The notes below the pieces were generated by a model. That model did not search any database. It was not told the DNA's origin and was given only the letters and a program-made list of their open reading frames with translations. A stretch of DNA of 64,000 nt from Alphaproteobacteria bacterium (GTDB lineage: Bacteria; Pseudomonadota; Alphaproteobacteria; Micavibrionales; Micavibrionaceae), in assembly GCA_009995045.1 (NCBI GenBank), contig JAACQG010000011.1:1-64000 (forward strand), read 5' to 3'. This document shows positions 8,098-18,255 of this stretch, in pieces (position 1 is the stretch's first letter; every line of letters starts with the position of its first letter). The position numbers were made by a program, and so were the translations under genes.

Positions 8098-8670
8098 TTA
8101 TTTTGTCGCTTCAACGTTGATGTTGAGGGTGACTTCCTCGCCTACGAAAGGCAGAGCATAATCGATCTTGTAATCAGAGCGATTGATGAGGCCAGAGGCG
8201 GAAAAGCCGATGGTTTCTTTTTTGCTGAACGGGTTTTCGCCTGCTTTGTTAAATGTAACATCCAATGTGACTGGTTTTGTGATGCCGACGAGGGTTAGAT
8301 CGCCAAGGATCGTGCCTTTGTTTTCACCTGTCACTTTAACACTTGTGCTTTTGAATGTGATTTCAGGGTATTCTTTAACATTGAAGAAATCAGCGGAGTG
8401 GAGGTGTTCGTTAAATTTTTCGCCGTCGCCGTCAATGTTTTCGGATTTGAGTGTGAGGTTTACCGAGCTGTTTTCTGGGTTTTCCTGATCAAATACGATT
8501 GTACCGTCTGGATTTAATGCTTCGATGGTCATGGTTGAAAAGCCGCCATGGGAGACTTCAAGCAAGATGTTAGTATGGCTTGGGTCGATTTTATATGTGT
8601 CTTGTGCGAATGCGGATTGTGTCGTTGATGCGCCGAGGATGATGAGCGCGCCGAGGATAAGCTTTTTCAT
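8098..8670 (-). CDS. YceI-family periplasmic protein
   Basis: This 190-residue protein has a signal peptide (MKKLILGALIILGASTTQSAFA) followed by the YceI lipocalin-like domain. Typical parts are YKIDPSHTNILLEVSHGGFS at the mature N terminus, PEITFKSTSV, GDLTLVGITKPVTLDV and a closing GFSASGLINRSDYKI. Family members bind polyisoprenoid-type lipids in the periplasm. The frame is open for 40 codons upstream into trmFO, but AAAGG and the signal peptide fix the start at 8670. The promoter should lie within or just after trmFO. Confidence 0.93.
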   Translation of the reverse strand: MKKLILGALIILGASTTQSAFAQDTYKIDPSHTNILLEVSHGGFSTMTIEALNPDGTIVFDQENPENSSVNLTLKSENIDGDGEKFNEHLHSADFFNVKEYPEITFKSTSVKVTGENKGTILGDLTLVGITKPVTLDVTFNKAGENPFSKKETIGFSASGLINRSDYKIDYALPFVGEEVTLNINVEATK

Positions 8671-8743
8671 TGTTGGACCTTTGTTGTTAAAAGTTGGACT
8701 TATAATGTTTGGTTTGTGATGTGAAAAGTCAATGCCTTGTGTT

Positions 8744-10171
8744 TTACGCGGCTTCTTCTTCTTGTCTGTTGTTGCGGATCCAATGCGCAAGATCTATGCG
8801 GGCGCGGTCGGTGTAGCATTTCTTGCGATCTTTGCCGCGTAGTTTTTTGCGTTTGCCGTTGGGCATGATCTGGTATGGGTTTTCGGGGACGGGGAAGAGG
8901 CCGAAATTTACGTTCATGGGTTGGAATGTCTCGGCATTTGCGCCGCCGGTGACGTGGTTGAGCAATGCGCCGAGGGCGGTTGTGAGGGGGGGCTTTTTGA
9001 AGCTTGCGCCGAGTGCGTCTCTTGCAGCCATGCGTCCGGCGATGAGGCCGATGGATGCGCTTTCGATATAGCCTTCGCAGCCTGTAATCTGTCCAGCGAA
9101 GCGGATGTGAGGGCGCGATTTTAGGCGTAGGTTTTCGTCTAGCACTTTTGGTGAATTGATGAAGGTGTTGCGGTGGAGGCCGCCGAGGCGGGCGAATTCT
9201 GCGTTTTCGAGGCCGGGGATCATTTTAAAGACGCGGGTTTGTTCGCCCCATTTCATTTTTGTTTGAAAGCCTACGATATTAAAGAGCGTGCCGAGCGCGT
9301 TGTCTTGGCGCAGTTGGACGACGGCGTAGGGTTGTTCATTATCGGGTTTATGCGGGTTGGTGAGTCCGACGGGTTTCATGGGGCCAAAACGCAAGGTTTC
9401 GGGGCCGCGGGCGGCCATGATTTCGATGGGCATGCAGCCGTCGAAATAGGGGGTGTCGATTTCGCGTTCTTCGAGGGTGGGGGCGCCGCTGGGGAGTTCC
9501 CATTCCTTGAAGAGGCCGTATTCGGCGTTTGTGAGTTCGTGGATAAAGGTTTCGTACTGCGCCTTTGTCATGGGGCAGTTGATATAATCTTTGCCTGTTC
9601 CTGCGCCCTCGGCCTTGTCGTAGCGTGATTGGAACCATGCGATGTCCATGTTGATGGATTCGGCGTGGACGATGGGGGCGATGGCGTCGAAGAAGGCGAG
9701 TTCTTTTTCGCCTGTGAGGTCGGCAATTGTTTTTGCCATGGCATCGGAGGTGAGGGGGCCGGTGGCGATGATGACATTGTCCCAATCATCGGGGATGGCG
9801 GTGATTTCGCCATGTTCAATGGTGATGAGGGGGTGATCGGTTAGGGCTTTTGTCACGCCGGCGGAGAATATGTCGCGGTCAACGGCGAGTGCGCCGCCTG
9901 CGGGGACGGCGGCTTTGTCGCCTTCTTGCATGATGATTGAGTTGAGGGTGCGCATTTCCTGATGGATAAGGCCGACGGCGTTGTGGTCCGCGTCATCGGA
10001 GCGGAATGAGTTTGAGCAGACGAGTTCGGCGCATTGATCGGTTTCATGCGCGGGGGTTTCGACATGGGGGCGCATTTCATGCAGGACAACCTGTACGCCC
10101 ATATTTGCGGCTTGCCATGCGGCTTCTGATCCGGCGAGGCCTGCGCCGATGATGTGTATTGTTTTTGTCAT
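8744..10171 (-). CDS. trmFO: tRNA (uracil-54-C5) methyltransferase, folate/FAD-dependent
   Basis: This 475-residue enzyme makes ribothymidine at tRNA position 54 using methylenetetrahydrofolate and FADH2. The FAD-binding N terminus reads [18 protein letters not shown]; further family blocks are [49 protein letters not shown] and the [20 protein letters not shown] segment near the C terminus. I chose the ATG at 10171 because the Rossmann motif starts right after it; the 12 upstream codons look non-coding. No strong ribosome site is visible. Confidence 0.96.
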   Translation of the reverse strand: MTKTIHIIGAGLAGSEAAWQAANMGVQVVLHEMRPHVETPAHETDQCAELVCSNSFRSDDADHNAVGLIHQEMRTLNSIIMQEGDKAAVPAGGALAVDRDIFSAGVTKALTDHPLITIEHGEITAIPDDWDNVIIATGPLTSDAMAKTIADLTGEKELAFFDAIAPIVHAESINMDIAWFQSRYDKAEGAGTGKDYINCPMTKAQYETFIHELTNAEYGLFKEWELPSGAPTLEEREIDTPYFDGCMPIEIMAARGPETLRFGPMKPVGLTNPHKPDNEQPYAVVQLRQDNALGTLFNIVGFQTKMKWGEQTRVFKMIPGLENAEFARLGGLHRNTFINSPKVLDENLRLKSRPHIRFAGQITGCEGYIESASIGLIAGRMAARDALGASFKKPPLTTALGALLNHVTGGANAETFQPMNVNFGLFPVPENPYQIMPNGKRKKLRGKDRKKCYTDRARIDLAHWIRNNRQEEEAA

Positions 10172-10313
10172 GATGCAAGAGATAGCAAACGCTTTTGATA
10201 CAAGCAATATAATGTTTTTAAGCGTTTTCTTTGGCGTCAGTTGTTTTCCTTTTTTATGAAATGGGGTATGATCTGTGGGTTGTTTAATTTTTTATATATT
10301 AGGATTTATACCC

Positions 10314-11063
10314 ATGAAAAAAGCTCTCCTTGTCTCTGCGTTGTCTCTTTGTGTTGCTTTTCCGGCATTGGCCGAGGATGTGCATGCGGATCCAGCGCAT
10401 TGGGGGTATTTTGGTGATGAGGCTGCGCATAAATGGGGTGATTTGAATGCGGGGTTTGAGGTTTGTAAGGTCGGTGTGGAGCAATCGCCGATTAATATTA
10501 GCCAATATGTGCAAGAGGCTTTGTCGCCATTGAATGGGACATATGCGCCGAGCCCGCTTGTTGTGGAAAATAATGGGCATACGGTTCAAGTGAATTTTGA
10601 GGCGGGGTCTGGTTTTCGTGCATATGGTAAGGATTTCAGTTTGTTACAGGCGCATTTTCATACGCCAAGTGAGCATTATATTGATGGCGCGCCATATCCA
10701 ATGGAGGCGCATTTTGTGCATCGTGCGGAAGATGGGGCGCTTGGTGTGGTTGCGGTGATGTTTAAGGTTGGGGAGGCTAATCCTACGATTGAGGGGATTT
10801 GGCAGAATGTTCCGGCGGTTGGTGTGGCTAAGGCCGTATCGGGTGTGGCGATCAACGCGCGTGATTTGATGCCCGCGGATATGGGGTATTATGCGTATGA
10901 AGGGTCATTGACCATGCCGCCATGTTCCGAAGGGGTGAAGTGGTTTGTTGTTAAAGAGCCGATTACACTTTCCGCAAAGCAGTTAACCGCGTTTCAGGCA
11001 GTGTTTCCCGTGAATGCACGTCCGATTCAGGATTTGGGCGGGCGCGTTGTTAAGGGTGATTAA
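10314..11063 (+). CDS. alpha-type carbonic anhydrase, periplasmic
   Basis: This 249-residue enzyme has a clear signal peptide (MKKALLVSALSLCVAFPALA). It catalyses CO2/bicarbonate interconversion in the periplasm. The zinc ligands are His114 and His116 (LLQAHFHTPSEH) and His133 (MEAHFVH). SPINI and the SLTMPPCSEGVKW loop are family hallmarks; Cys51 and the Cys in MPPC probably form the conserved disulfide. AGGA nine bases upstream supports the ATG at 10314. Its stop overlaps the convergent downstream gene by 4 bases. Confidence 0.95.
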   Translation: MKKALLVSALSLCVAFPALAEDVHADPAHWGYFGDEAAHKWGDLNAGFEVCKVGVEQSPINISQYVQEALSPLNGTYAPSPLVVENNGHTVQVNFEAGSGFRAYGKDFSLLQAHFHTPSEHYIDGAPYPMEAHFVHRAEDGALGVVAVMFKVGEANPTIEGIWQNVPAVGVAKAVSGVAINARDLMPADMGYYAYEGSLTMPPCSEGVKWFVVKEPITLSAKQLTAFQAVFPVNARPIQDLGGRVVKGD

Positions 11064-11578
11064 TCGGGTGCGCAGCGCATGATTTGCATGAGAGCATCTT
11101 GTCGGGTGAATTTGGCTTCTTGACCTTTTGTTAGGGTGGTGGTTGCACGATCAAGGCTTCTTAGGTCTGCTTTTACTCTTGCTAAAGCGTGGTTTTGTAT
11201 TGCAGTTTCGTTTCTATCGAAAGATAGCATTTCTGCTGCAACTTCTTTTGGGATATGCATGTCTCCTGTTTGGGGGGTGCTTTCATCCCAGTGAAGCAGT
11301 AAAGAGAGGCTATCGGCTTCAATTTCTATCGTTTCATCTAATTCGTCTTCTTTGCATTCGATCTCAATGTTTATAACGCCCTCTAGGACGCGGCTGATGA
11401 GGGTGGCGGTTTGATCGAGGTCGCGTGCGCCTAGTCTTAGTTCTGATGCGTAATCTTCGAGGTACATTTGCTCCTCTGTTTCTAGGAGATGGGCGTAGCG
11501 CTCTACGAGTTTGTTCAGGATTTTTATGGCTTGTTCTGTATTGGGGCGAGCATTTGTTCTTTTTAGATTGATATTCAT
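11060..11578 (-). CDS. hypothetical acidic/helical protein
   Basis: This 172-residue soluble protein belongs to no family I recognise. The N terminal half is helical (EQAIKILNKLVERYAHLLET), the middle strongly acidic (ECKEDELDETIEIEADSLSL) and the C terminus basic (ARVKADLRSLDRATTTLTKG). There is no signal peptide, membrane segment or Cys-based motif. A GAGTGAG purine run lies before the ATG, and an inverted repeat is found 23 bases upstream. It overlaps the convergent carbonic anhydrase gene by 4 bases at its 3' end. Confidence 0.75.
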   Translation of the reverse strand: MNINLKRTNARPNTEQAIKILNKLVERYAHLLETEEQMYLEDYASELRLGARDLDQTATLISRVLEGVINIEIECKEDELDETIEIEADSLSLLLHWDESTPQTGDMHIPKEVAAEMLSFDRNETAIQNHALARVKADLRSLDRATTTLTKGQEAKFTRQDALMQIMRCAPD

Positions 11579-11600
11579 GCTGTCTCACTCAGTTATTTAT

Positions 11601-11618
11601 TATTAGGTATGACTAATA
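11601..11618 (-). promoter_or_regulatory. inverted repeat, possible operator
   Basis: TATTAG and CTAATA form a perfect 6-bp inverted repeat around the 6-base spacer GTATGA. It lies 23-40 bases upstream of the 172-aa gene, where a promoter or operator would be expected. It may overlap the -10 region. Confidence 0.35.
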
Positions 11619-11645
11619 CAATAAAAGAAGCTATTATGTCAACAC

Positions 11646-13007
11646 TTAGCTCCAGAACTCTTCGGTGTCGGGGACGCGGGAGAAGGCGATTTTGGTGCCG
11701 ACGTAGCCGTTGAGGGTTTTTGGCGGGGTGCCGAGGGTTACGGTTTCACATTTGTATTTTGTTTGCAGTGTGTCGAGGGCGTTGGCGAGGGATTCACGTT
11801 TTTGCAGGGCTTGCAGGTTTTCTTGGTAGCTTTCGACCATCATGTCGCCGGTGATATCGCCCGCGTGTTTTAAACCCATGAGCAGGGTGGAGACTTTTTT
11901 AAAGCGCAGAGCAGGGGCGTTTGTTCTGTGCTGTGTTTTGGGGGTATGTAAGTCGAGCAGTGAAAGCTGTTGCGGGATTGGGGTTGTGTGTGTGGACAGG
12001 TCATTGAGCATTTGCGCCCATAAAATATCAAGGTGATCGAGGAATGTGAACGGGTCTTGGGCGGGGTTTGGCAGGCGGATTTCGCTTCGCCATCTGCGGC
12101 CATATTGTCCTTCGGTTGTGCGTACGCCCAATGACAGAACGCTGGCGTGGTATTCGCTGCGGCGGAGGCGGTAGGTGGCCTTGGTGAGGAGGCGGCGCGC
12201 CATTTGGCGGGCGGCTTCGGGATTTCGCAGGTCGGGGTCAAGGATGCGGGAGTGGCCGATCATTGTTTTGCCCAGTTGCTCCGGCGCGTCGAAATCATAG
12301 CCGTGGAGCCAGTACCACATACGCTCGCCTTGGACGCTGCCCCAGATTTTGCGGGCGTGTTTGGGGGAGGTGTTCCATAAATCCTGCATGGTCATGATTC
12401 CGGCGCGCATGAGGCGGCGTTCCATATTTATACCGATGCCAGTGATGTCGGTGAGTTTGAGGGTGCTGAGCTTTGCTTCTATATCCTCGGGGGCGATGAA
12501 GGTTAGGCCGTCCGGTTTTTGCATGTTTCCCGCAATTTTAGCGAGCAAGCTATTGGGGGCGACGCCGATCGAGCAGTTGATGGCGGGGCCGATATTGCTC
12601 CAAATTCCCTCCTTAAGATTCCGTGCAATTTGGGTAGCAGCGTGAACGGATCGTCGGGATGGCGGGAGCCGTGATGATAATTCGTCGATAGAGCAGACTT
12701 TGTTGATGGGGGCATGTTTGATGAACTCCTCTAGGATGCGGTTGTGGTATTGCACGTAGATATCGTGGCGGGCGGGAACGCAGATAAGGCCCGGGCACAT
12801 TTGTTTGGCATCGAGGATGCGCGTGCCGGTTTTGACGCCATATGCTTTTGCCTCGTAAGATGCGGCGATGGCGCAGGTATAGTCGCTGTCCATGGGGACA
12901 ACGGCGACAGGTTTGCCGCGTAGTTTCGGGTTTTCTTGTTGTTCGACGGATGCGAAATAGCTGTTCAAATCCAAAAATAGCCATTTTAATCCCGGGTTTG
13001 GATCCAT
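11646..13007 (-). CDS. Y-family DNA polymerase (DinB/ImpB-like)
   Basis: This 453-residue lesion-bypass polymerase has catalytic acids present: Asp13 in FLDLNSYFASVEQ and Asp108-Glu109 in CSIDELSS, which separates it from catalytically dead ImuB. Further blocks are the steric-gate region, the SIGVAPNSLLAKIAGN helix and a helix-hairpin-helix region near DITGIGINMERRL. The long C-terminal part ends with GTKIAFSRVPDTEEFW, seen in an alphaproteobacterial branch often mislabelled as type VI protein ImpB. No imuA, dnaE2 or lexA gene is adjacent. The start ATG lies in a compact divergent region before the TerB pair. Confidence 0.9.
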   Translation of the reverse strand: MDPNPGLKWLFLDLNSYFASVEQQENPKLRGKPVAVVPMDSDYTCAIAASYEAKAYGVKTGTRILDAKQMCPGLICVPARHDIYVQYHNRILEEFIKHAPINKVCSIDELSSRLPPSRRSVHAATQIARNLKEGIWSNIGPAINCSIGVAPNSLLAKIAGNMQKPDGLTFIAPEDIEAKLSTLKLTDITGIGINMERRLMRAGIMTMQDLWNTSPKHARKIWGSVQGERMWYWLHGYDFDAPEQLGKTMIGHSRILDPDLRNPEAARQMARRLLTKATYRLRRSEYHASVLSLGVRTTEGQYGRRWRSEIRLPNPAQDPFTFLDHLDILWAQMLNDLSTHTTPIPQQLSLLDLHTPKTQHRTNAPALRFKKVSTLLMGLKHAGDITGDMMVESYQENLQALQKRESLANALDTLQTKYKCETVTLGTPPKTLNGYVGTKIAFSRVPDTEEFWS

Positions 13008-13179
13008 CTTTGTTTTGCCTTTCTTTGGATGTGGGTGTTGGTTCGCTCACGCGGGGGTGGCGGGGGTTTGTGTTGTTTTGAGAGTGAGGAGAGGATACAC
13101 CAAAAACAGAACAAATCAAGAACATTTTTACGTTATCATTTTCTTTAGGGGATTGCGGTATTTTAAAGAAAGGGGTTCA

Positions 13180-13680
13180 ATGGTGGGTATGAGAATCGAA
13201 GAACAATTGTTGGATATTAGTGAAGCGCCGGATGCGGATATGTTCGCGTTATGGCGCGCCGTGTTTGGTATGGTGCATGTTGATGGTGAGCTTTCGCAAG
13301 AAGAGGAGGCGTATATCAATAATGTGATGGATGTTTTCAAATTCTCTGATGAACAGCGCGCGCAGGTAAAGGCAGATACGAAAGCGCCGCAAGATATTGT
13401 GGCTTTATTTCGTGCGATTGAAAGCAAAGCACATCGCAAGCAATTTTTCATTTTGGCACGAATTGTGGCGTGGTGTGATGGGATTTTCCATGATGATGAA
13501 CGCGAGGCGTTGGAAGCGGTTGAGGCGTCGATTAATCATCCAGAGGATTATGCGAGTGAAATACGGTTTTTAATGCGTAAGCCAGCAGTGCCAGAGGGGC
13601 TTGTTGGGGATAATGATGAAGAGCGGATGATGCAGCATGTGATGTTGCAGATGGTTGCATTTTATAAAGGGGAAAATTGA
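13180..13680 (+). CDS. TerB-like helical protein, first of tandem pair
   Basis: This 166-residue all-helical protein has a TerB-type repeat: ALWRAVFGMVHVDGELSQEE, then FSDEQ, then ARIVAWCDGIFHDDEREALE. The paired HVDG and WCDG acidic turns match the metal-binding turns of TerB/DUF533-like folds. Its role is unknown; TerB domains are linked to tellurite resistance and membrane stress. AAAGGGG fixes the start at ATG 13180; upstream codons to 13015 look non-coding. Its stop overlaps the next ATG by one base (TGATG), so the two paralogs are probably translated together. Confidence 0.7.
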   Translation: MVGMRIEEQLLDISEAPDADMFALWRAVFGMVHVDGELSQEEEAYINNVMDVFKFSDEQRAQVKADTKAPQDIVALFRAIESKAHRKQFFILARIVAWCDGIFHDDEREALEAVEASINHPEDYASEIRFLMRKPAVPEGLVGDNDEERMMQHVMLQMVAFYKGEN

Positions 13681-14141
13681 TGAGTGGGCAGGTAACAGAC
13701 AGCCAGTTTTATATGTGGCGGACGATTTTTGCGTTGGCGCATGCGGATGATATTGTGACGACAGAGGAATTGCGGTTTATGGCCGAAGCGCTTGAGGATA
13801 TTCCGTTTTCGGATGAGCAAAAAGAGACGCTTCAACGTGATGCAAAAGAAGAGCAATCCGTTGAAGAGATGTTTAAGAAGATTACTGATCCTGTTGATCA
13901 AGCAGGATTTTTTAAGTTTGCCAGTAAGATCGCGCATATCGACGGCGATTATGGTGAGGAAGAGCAAGAGGTGATGTTGCGATTGGCGCGTATTCACCTT
14001 GAAAGTGTTGATATTGATGAGCTTGTTGGTAAAGTCGATCTTCGCTTTGATGAGGATAATTTTACGGATCCTTCACCTAGTTTTAAAAATGCTGTTACCT
14101 CGTATCGTCAGAAATTTTTAGAAAAATTACGCGGGCATTAG
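13680..14141 (+). CDS. TerB-like helical protein, second of tandem pair
   Basis: This 153-residue protein is a clear paralog of the preceding gene. It shares the order MWRTIFALAHADD, EELRFMAEAL, FSDEQKETL and ASKIAHIDGDYGEEEQEVM with the upstream copy. The first acidic turn reads HADD and the second HIDGD. Its C-terminal tail is basic (SYRQKFLEKLRGH). The start overlaps the upstream stop by one base. The duplication looks old, because identity is concentrated in the two acidic-turn motifs. The function is unknown. Confidence 0.7.
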   Translation: MSGQVTDSQFYMWRTIFALAHADDIVTTEELRFMAEALEDIPFSDEQKETLQRDAKEEQSVEEMFKKITDPVDQAGFFKFASKIAHIDGDYGEEEQEVMLRLARIHLESVDIDELVGKVDLRFDEDNFTDPSPSFKNAVTSYRQKFLEKLRGH

Positions 14142-14145
14142 GGTG

Positions 14146-14706
14146 TTAATCCTTTGTGCCTTCGTCATATAACACGCGGATGAAATCGGGGTTGTTGGCG
14201 GGTTTTATTGGGTAATCGCCTAATTTGCTTGGGTCTTTGGGGTATGTTTTACCGTCAAAGCGCAGGGCTACGTTCTTTGTTTTTGTCCATCTTCCAGATA
14301 CGCGCACCAAAAGATTATGCCAGCCATTGACCTTGGCGCGGCTGATATAGATGGGTTCTCTCACGGGTTGGATGGTGTTGACGAGGGAAAAGCCATTGTC
14401 ATGCGCCTTCATAACAACCATCACGCAGCCATGGGTTCCGCACCAATATCCATATGGAGATTTGATCATGACGATGGCTTCACGCAATTTGTCACCGTTG
14501 AGGTCGAAGCGGACGAAATTATAGGTGGATGATATTGGCGCGCCGGTACTTTTGAAGAAGTTTAGCATGGCTTCTTTAAGGTCTTCGTTTGTGGGGTCGA
14601 TGACTTTTGAGGTGCTATCACTTCCATCTTTTGATTCGCGGGTGCTGGAGCAGCCCTGAGCGAAGAGGGGGATAAGGATGGCGATGGTGAGGAGAATTTT
14701 TCGCAT
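14146..14706 (-). CDS. hypothetical lipoprotein
   Basis: This 186-residue protein has a lipoprotein signal (ILLTIAILIPLFAQGC), with Cys19 as the lipidation site. The mature part contains FVRFDLNGDKLREAIVMI, which resembles a short repeat-type acidic turn, and a YWCGTHGCVMVV segment whose two Cys could form a disulfide. It ends in a Lys/Pro-rich stretch. The exact family is not recognised. It is probably outer-membrane or periplasm-facing. It converges on the TerB pair with a 4-base gap and is divergent from fdxA. Confidence 0.8.
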   Translation of the reverse strand: MRKILLTIAILIPLFAQGCSSTRESKDGSDSTSKVIDPTNEDLKEAMLNFFKSTGAPISSTYNFVRFDLNGDKLREAIVMIKSPYGYWCGTHGCVMVVMKAHDNGFSLVNTIQPVREPIYISRAKVNGWHNLLVRVSGRWTKTKNVALRFDGKTYPKDPSKLGDYPIKPANNPDFIRVLYDEGTKD

Positions 14707-14748
14707 GGATGCATGCTAAGGATTCTTTGTAGGAAATCTAGTGATAAT

Positions 14749-14777
14749 ATTGACGTGTTCGCACTTGCTTTGCATAT
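14749..14777 (+). promoter_or_regulatory. possible sigma-70 promoter for fdxA
   Basis: ATTGAC (14749-14754) and GCATAT (14772-14777) are spaced 17 bases apart, resembling the alphaproteobacterial housekeeping consensus. They lie about 53 bases before fdxA. Confidence 0.35.
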
Positions 14778-14829
14778 GTCATGACACTATTGTTCTTACT
14801 GGAATTTTTAAATTTAGGAGATTGCCCGT

Positions 14830-15171
14830 ATGACGTTTGTAGTCACGGAAGTTTGTATTAAATGTAAGTATACCGATTGCGTCGAAGTTTGCCCTGTGGA
14901 TTGTTTCTATGAGGGGGAAAACATGCTCGTGATCAATCCTGATGAATGTATTGATTGCGGTGTGTGTGAACCAGAATGCCCGATTGAAGCGATTTTGCCT
15001 GATACTGATGATGAGGCGGAAAAATGGCTTGAGGTGAATAAGAAGTTCTCCGAAGGGCTATGGCCGAACATCACGGAGAAAAAAGACGAGATGGATGGCG
15101 CGGAAGAGATGAAAGATGTTTCCAATAAGATGGAGGAGCATTTTTCCGAAGAACCCGGCGAAGGCGATTAA
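14830..15171 (+). CDS. fdxA: 7Fe-8S ferredoxin FdxA
   Basis: This 113-residue ferredoxin carries one 3Fe-4S and one 4Fe-4S cluster. The Cys layout matches FdxA: Cys9, Cys17 and Cys50 for the 3Fe cluster, and Cys21, Cys40, Cys43 and Cys46 for the 4Fe cluster; extra Cys at 12 and 25 are also seen. An acidic Glu-rich C-terminal tail ([12 protein letters not shown]) is typical for partner docking. TTAGGAG gives a good ribosome site. Placement directly before cysK and near a ferredoxin-NADP reductase suggests it may feed the sulfite reductase (inference). Confidence 0.95.
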   Translation: MTFVVTEVCIKCKYTDCVEVCPVDCFYEGENMLVINPDECIDCGVCEPECPIEAILPDTDDEAEKWLEVNKKFSEGLWPNITEKKDEMDGAEEMKDVSNKMEEHFSEEPGEGD

Positions 15172-15338
15172 TGGGCGTCTATATTTTCGCAGAGGCGTTG
15201 TCAAATTCTAAGCTCACGTATTAACATACGCTTCGCCGAATTTTCCTAGCCTCAGCAAAAATCTGTTTGCTTTTATCGTGAAACGAGAATTAGAAACGAC
15301 CCTAGAATAGAATTTAAATTTTAAAAAGGAGATTGAAA

Positions 15339-16319
15339 ATGAGTGTAGAATTGAAGCCGAATGCAGAAACGCGTGGCCATATTTATGACAGTATTTTGGA
15401 TACGATCGGCAATACGCCGCTTGTTGGCTTGCCTCATCTTCAGGCGGAATTAGGGCCTGATGCGGCGCGGATTTTGGTGAAGTGCGAATTTTTCAATCCA
15501 TTGGCATCGGTCAAGGATCGTATTGGTTTTGCGATGATCGAAGGGGCGGAGCGCGCGGGTAAGATTACTCCTGGTAAGAGCGTTCTTGTTGAGCCGACTT
15601 CGGGCAATACCGGTATTGCGCTGGCGTTTGTTGCGGCGGCGAAGGGCTATAAGTTGATTTTGACCATGCCCGAGAGCATGTCGATTGAGCGTCGTAAGAT
15701 GCTTTCATATCTTGGTGCGGAGCTTATTTTGACGCCTGCGGAAAAGGGCATGAAAGGCGCGATTGATAAGGCGGCTGAGATTTTGGCGGAAACCGAAGGC
15801 GCGTTTTCTCCGTCACAGTTCGAAAATCCCGATAACCCACAAATTCACCGTGAGACAACGGCGAAAGAGATTTGGGAAGATACCAAGGGTAAGGTTGATA
15901 TCGTGATTGCCGGCGTTGGAACAGGTGGGACGATCAGTGGTATTGCGAAGGTTTTGAAAGAAAAGAATCCAGAGCTTAAGGCGTTTGCGGTTGAGCCAGT
16001 GGAAAGCCCCGTGATTTCCGGTGGTAATCCTGGCCCGCATAAAATCCAAGGGATTGGCGCAGGGTTTATTCCAGAGAACCTTGAAACAGGTTTGTTGGAC
16101 GGCGTGATCAAGATTGATAGCGAGACAGCGTTTAAGACAGCGCAAAAATCAGCGCGTCAAGATGGTTTGCCAGGCGGTATTTCGACAGGTGCGAATATTG
16201 CCGCAGCGATCGAAATTGCGAAATTGCCAGAGAATAAAGGCAAGGTTATCGTGACGATTGGGTGTTCTTTTGCGGAGCGTTATATCTCGACATTGTTGTT
16301 TGAAGGCCTTGAGGGGTAA
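15339..16319 (+). CDS. cysK: cysteine synthase A
   Basis: This 326-residue PLP enzyme makes cysteine from O-acetylserine and sulfide. Lys59 in NPLASVKDRIG is the Schiff-base lysine; PTSGNTGIALAF is the substrate-binding loop, and GVGTGGTISG the PLP-phosphate loop. AAAAAGGAGA supports the ATG at 15339 rather than the in-frame TTG at 15333. The 165-base gap after fdxA has no obvious gene; it may hold the cysK promoter. Confidence 0.97.
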   Translation: MSVELKPNAETRGHIYDSILDTIGNTPLVGLPHLQAELGPDAARILVKCEFFNPLASVKDRIGFAMIEGAERAGKITPGKSVLVEPTSGNTGIALAFVAAAKGYKLILTMPESMSIERRKMLSYLGAELILTPAEKGMKGAIDKAAEILAETEGAFSPSQFENPDNPQIHRETTAKEIWEDTKGKVDIVIAGVGTGGTISGIAKVLKEKNPELKAFAVEPVESPVISGGNPGPHKIQGIGAGFIPENLETGLLDGVIKIDSETAFKTAQKSARQDGLPGGISTGANIAAAIEIAKLPENKGKVIVTIGCSFAERYISTLLFEGLEG

Positions 16320-16339
16320 TCTTCGATATTTGGAGTGCC

Positions 16340-16630
16340 TTAGGGCTGCGCCATTATCAATGCGCGTCTTGGCATGATTAATTGTGTCTGCGCTGTTGCT
16401 GGTTGTGGCTCGGCTTTTTGCATTGCGCCGCTTGCTTGGGCGAAGCCTAGGCCTGCGGCTACTGCGCCTGCGTGGCTTATGAAGTTTTGGGCGAGAGATG
16501 CGCTCGCGCTGATGTCGCCACTGGCCAGTCGAAATGTGTCGAGGAGTGCCAAGGCAGTTGCACCACTGGCGATGCTGTATCCAAACGCTTTCCCAAGGTT
16601 TAAGTTTTTAAGTGTGGCTTTTAATGACAT
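16340..16630 (-). CDS. hypothetical small protein (96 aa)
   Basis: This 96-residue frame has a natural amino-acid mix: an amphipathic N terminus (MSLKATLKNLNLGKAFGYSI), Ala/Gly-rich hydrophobic patches (ASGATALALL, HAGAVAAGLGFAQASGAM) and a Pro/Gln-rich tail. It could be membrane-associated. There is no clear ribosome site and no recognised family. The overlapping + strand frame has an unnatural Trp/Cys/Pro-rich composition and is rejected. Confidence 0.45.
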   Translation of the reverse strand: MSLKATLKNLNLGKAFGYSIASGATALALLDTFRLASGDISASASLAQNFISHAGAVAAGLGFAQASGAMQKAEPQPATAQTQLIMPRRALIMAQP

Positions 16631-16781
16631 ATTTTAAGATTATTGGGAAAGTATTAATAAAAGGTTAAATATTGGCAGCGGGTGATGCATTTTACGCATA
16701 TTGACTGTGTTGTAATTTTGTGATGAAATACTCTCTTAAGTTGAGTAAACCTAATTAATACCAAACACATAGGAAAAGACC

Positions 16782-16946
16782 ATGAGTGTAGAGGCCGCGG
16801 CTGCTGCGGGTGGTGGTTTTTTGTCTGCTGAATTTATGTTGACCCATGGGGCAGTATTCCTTGGGACAGCGTTTTTGGCAGCCACGACAGGTGTCGATTT
16901 TCACCACCTTGCAATGGAGTTTGTTGTTGATCCAGTATTAAGGTAG
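16782..16946 (+). CDS. small hydrophobic protein (54 aa)
   Basis: This 54-codon frame begins MSVEAAAAAGGGFLSAEF and ends EFVVDPVLR before a TAG stop. AGGA lies 8 bases before the ATG, a good ribosome site. The central region (LTHGAVFLGTAFLAATTGV) is hydrophobic enough for one membrane segment. A strong bidirectional terminator begins 17 bases after the stop, which supports a real short transcript. No family is recognised. Confidence 0.5.
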   Translation: MSVEAAAAAGGGFLSAEFMLTHGAVFLGTAFLAATTGVDFHHLAMEFVVDPVLR

Positions 16947-16963
16947 GCGATAAATGTCCAAAT

Positions 16964-16996
16964 AAAAAAGCAGGCCATATTTGAGCCTGCTTTTTT
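16964..16996. terminator. strong bidirectional terminator
   Basis: A 12-bp stem AAAAAAGCAGGC/GCCTGCTTTTTT (16964-16975 with 16985-16996) has a 9-base loop and A/T tracts on both ends. It serves the 54-aa gene on + and the cys-cluster reductase gene on -. Confidence 0.9.
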
Positions 16997-17018
16997 GTGT
17001 CTGGAACTTGCTTTTCAA

Positions 17019-18233
<1,215 letters not shown>

Positions 18234-18255
18234 AAAGCCAAACGACAAAAACTGT

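Noticed and set aside
11646-13007. Label as type VI secretion protein ImpB
   Set aside because: The polymerase catalytic Asp and Asp-Glu residues and the fold blocks are those of a Y-family DNA polymerase.
16374-16637. 87-codon + strand frame antisense to the 96-aa gene
   Set aside because: Composition is rich in Trp, Cys and Pro with no ribosome site; the minus frame is more protein-like.
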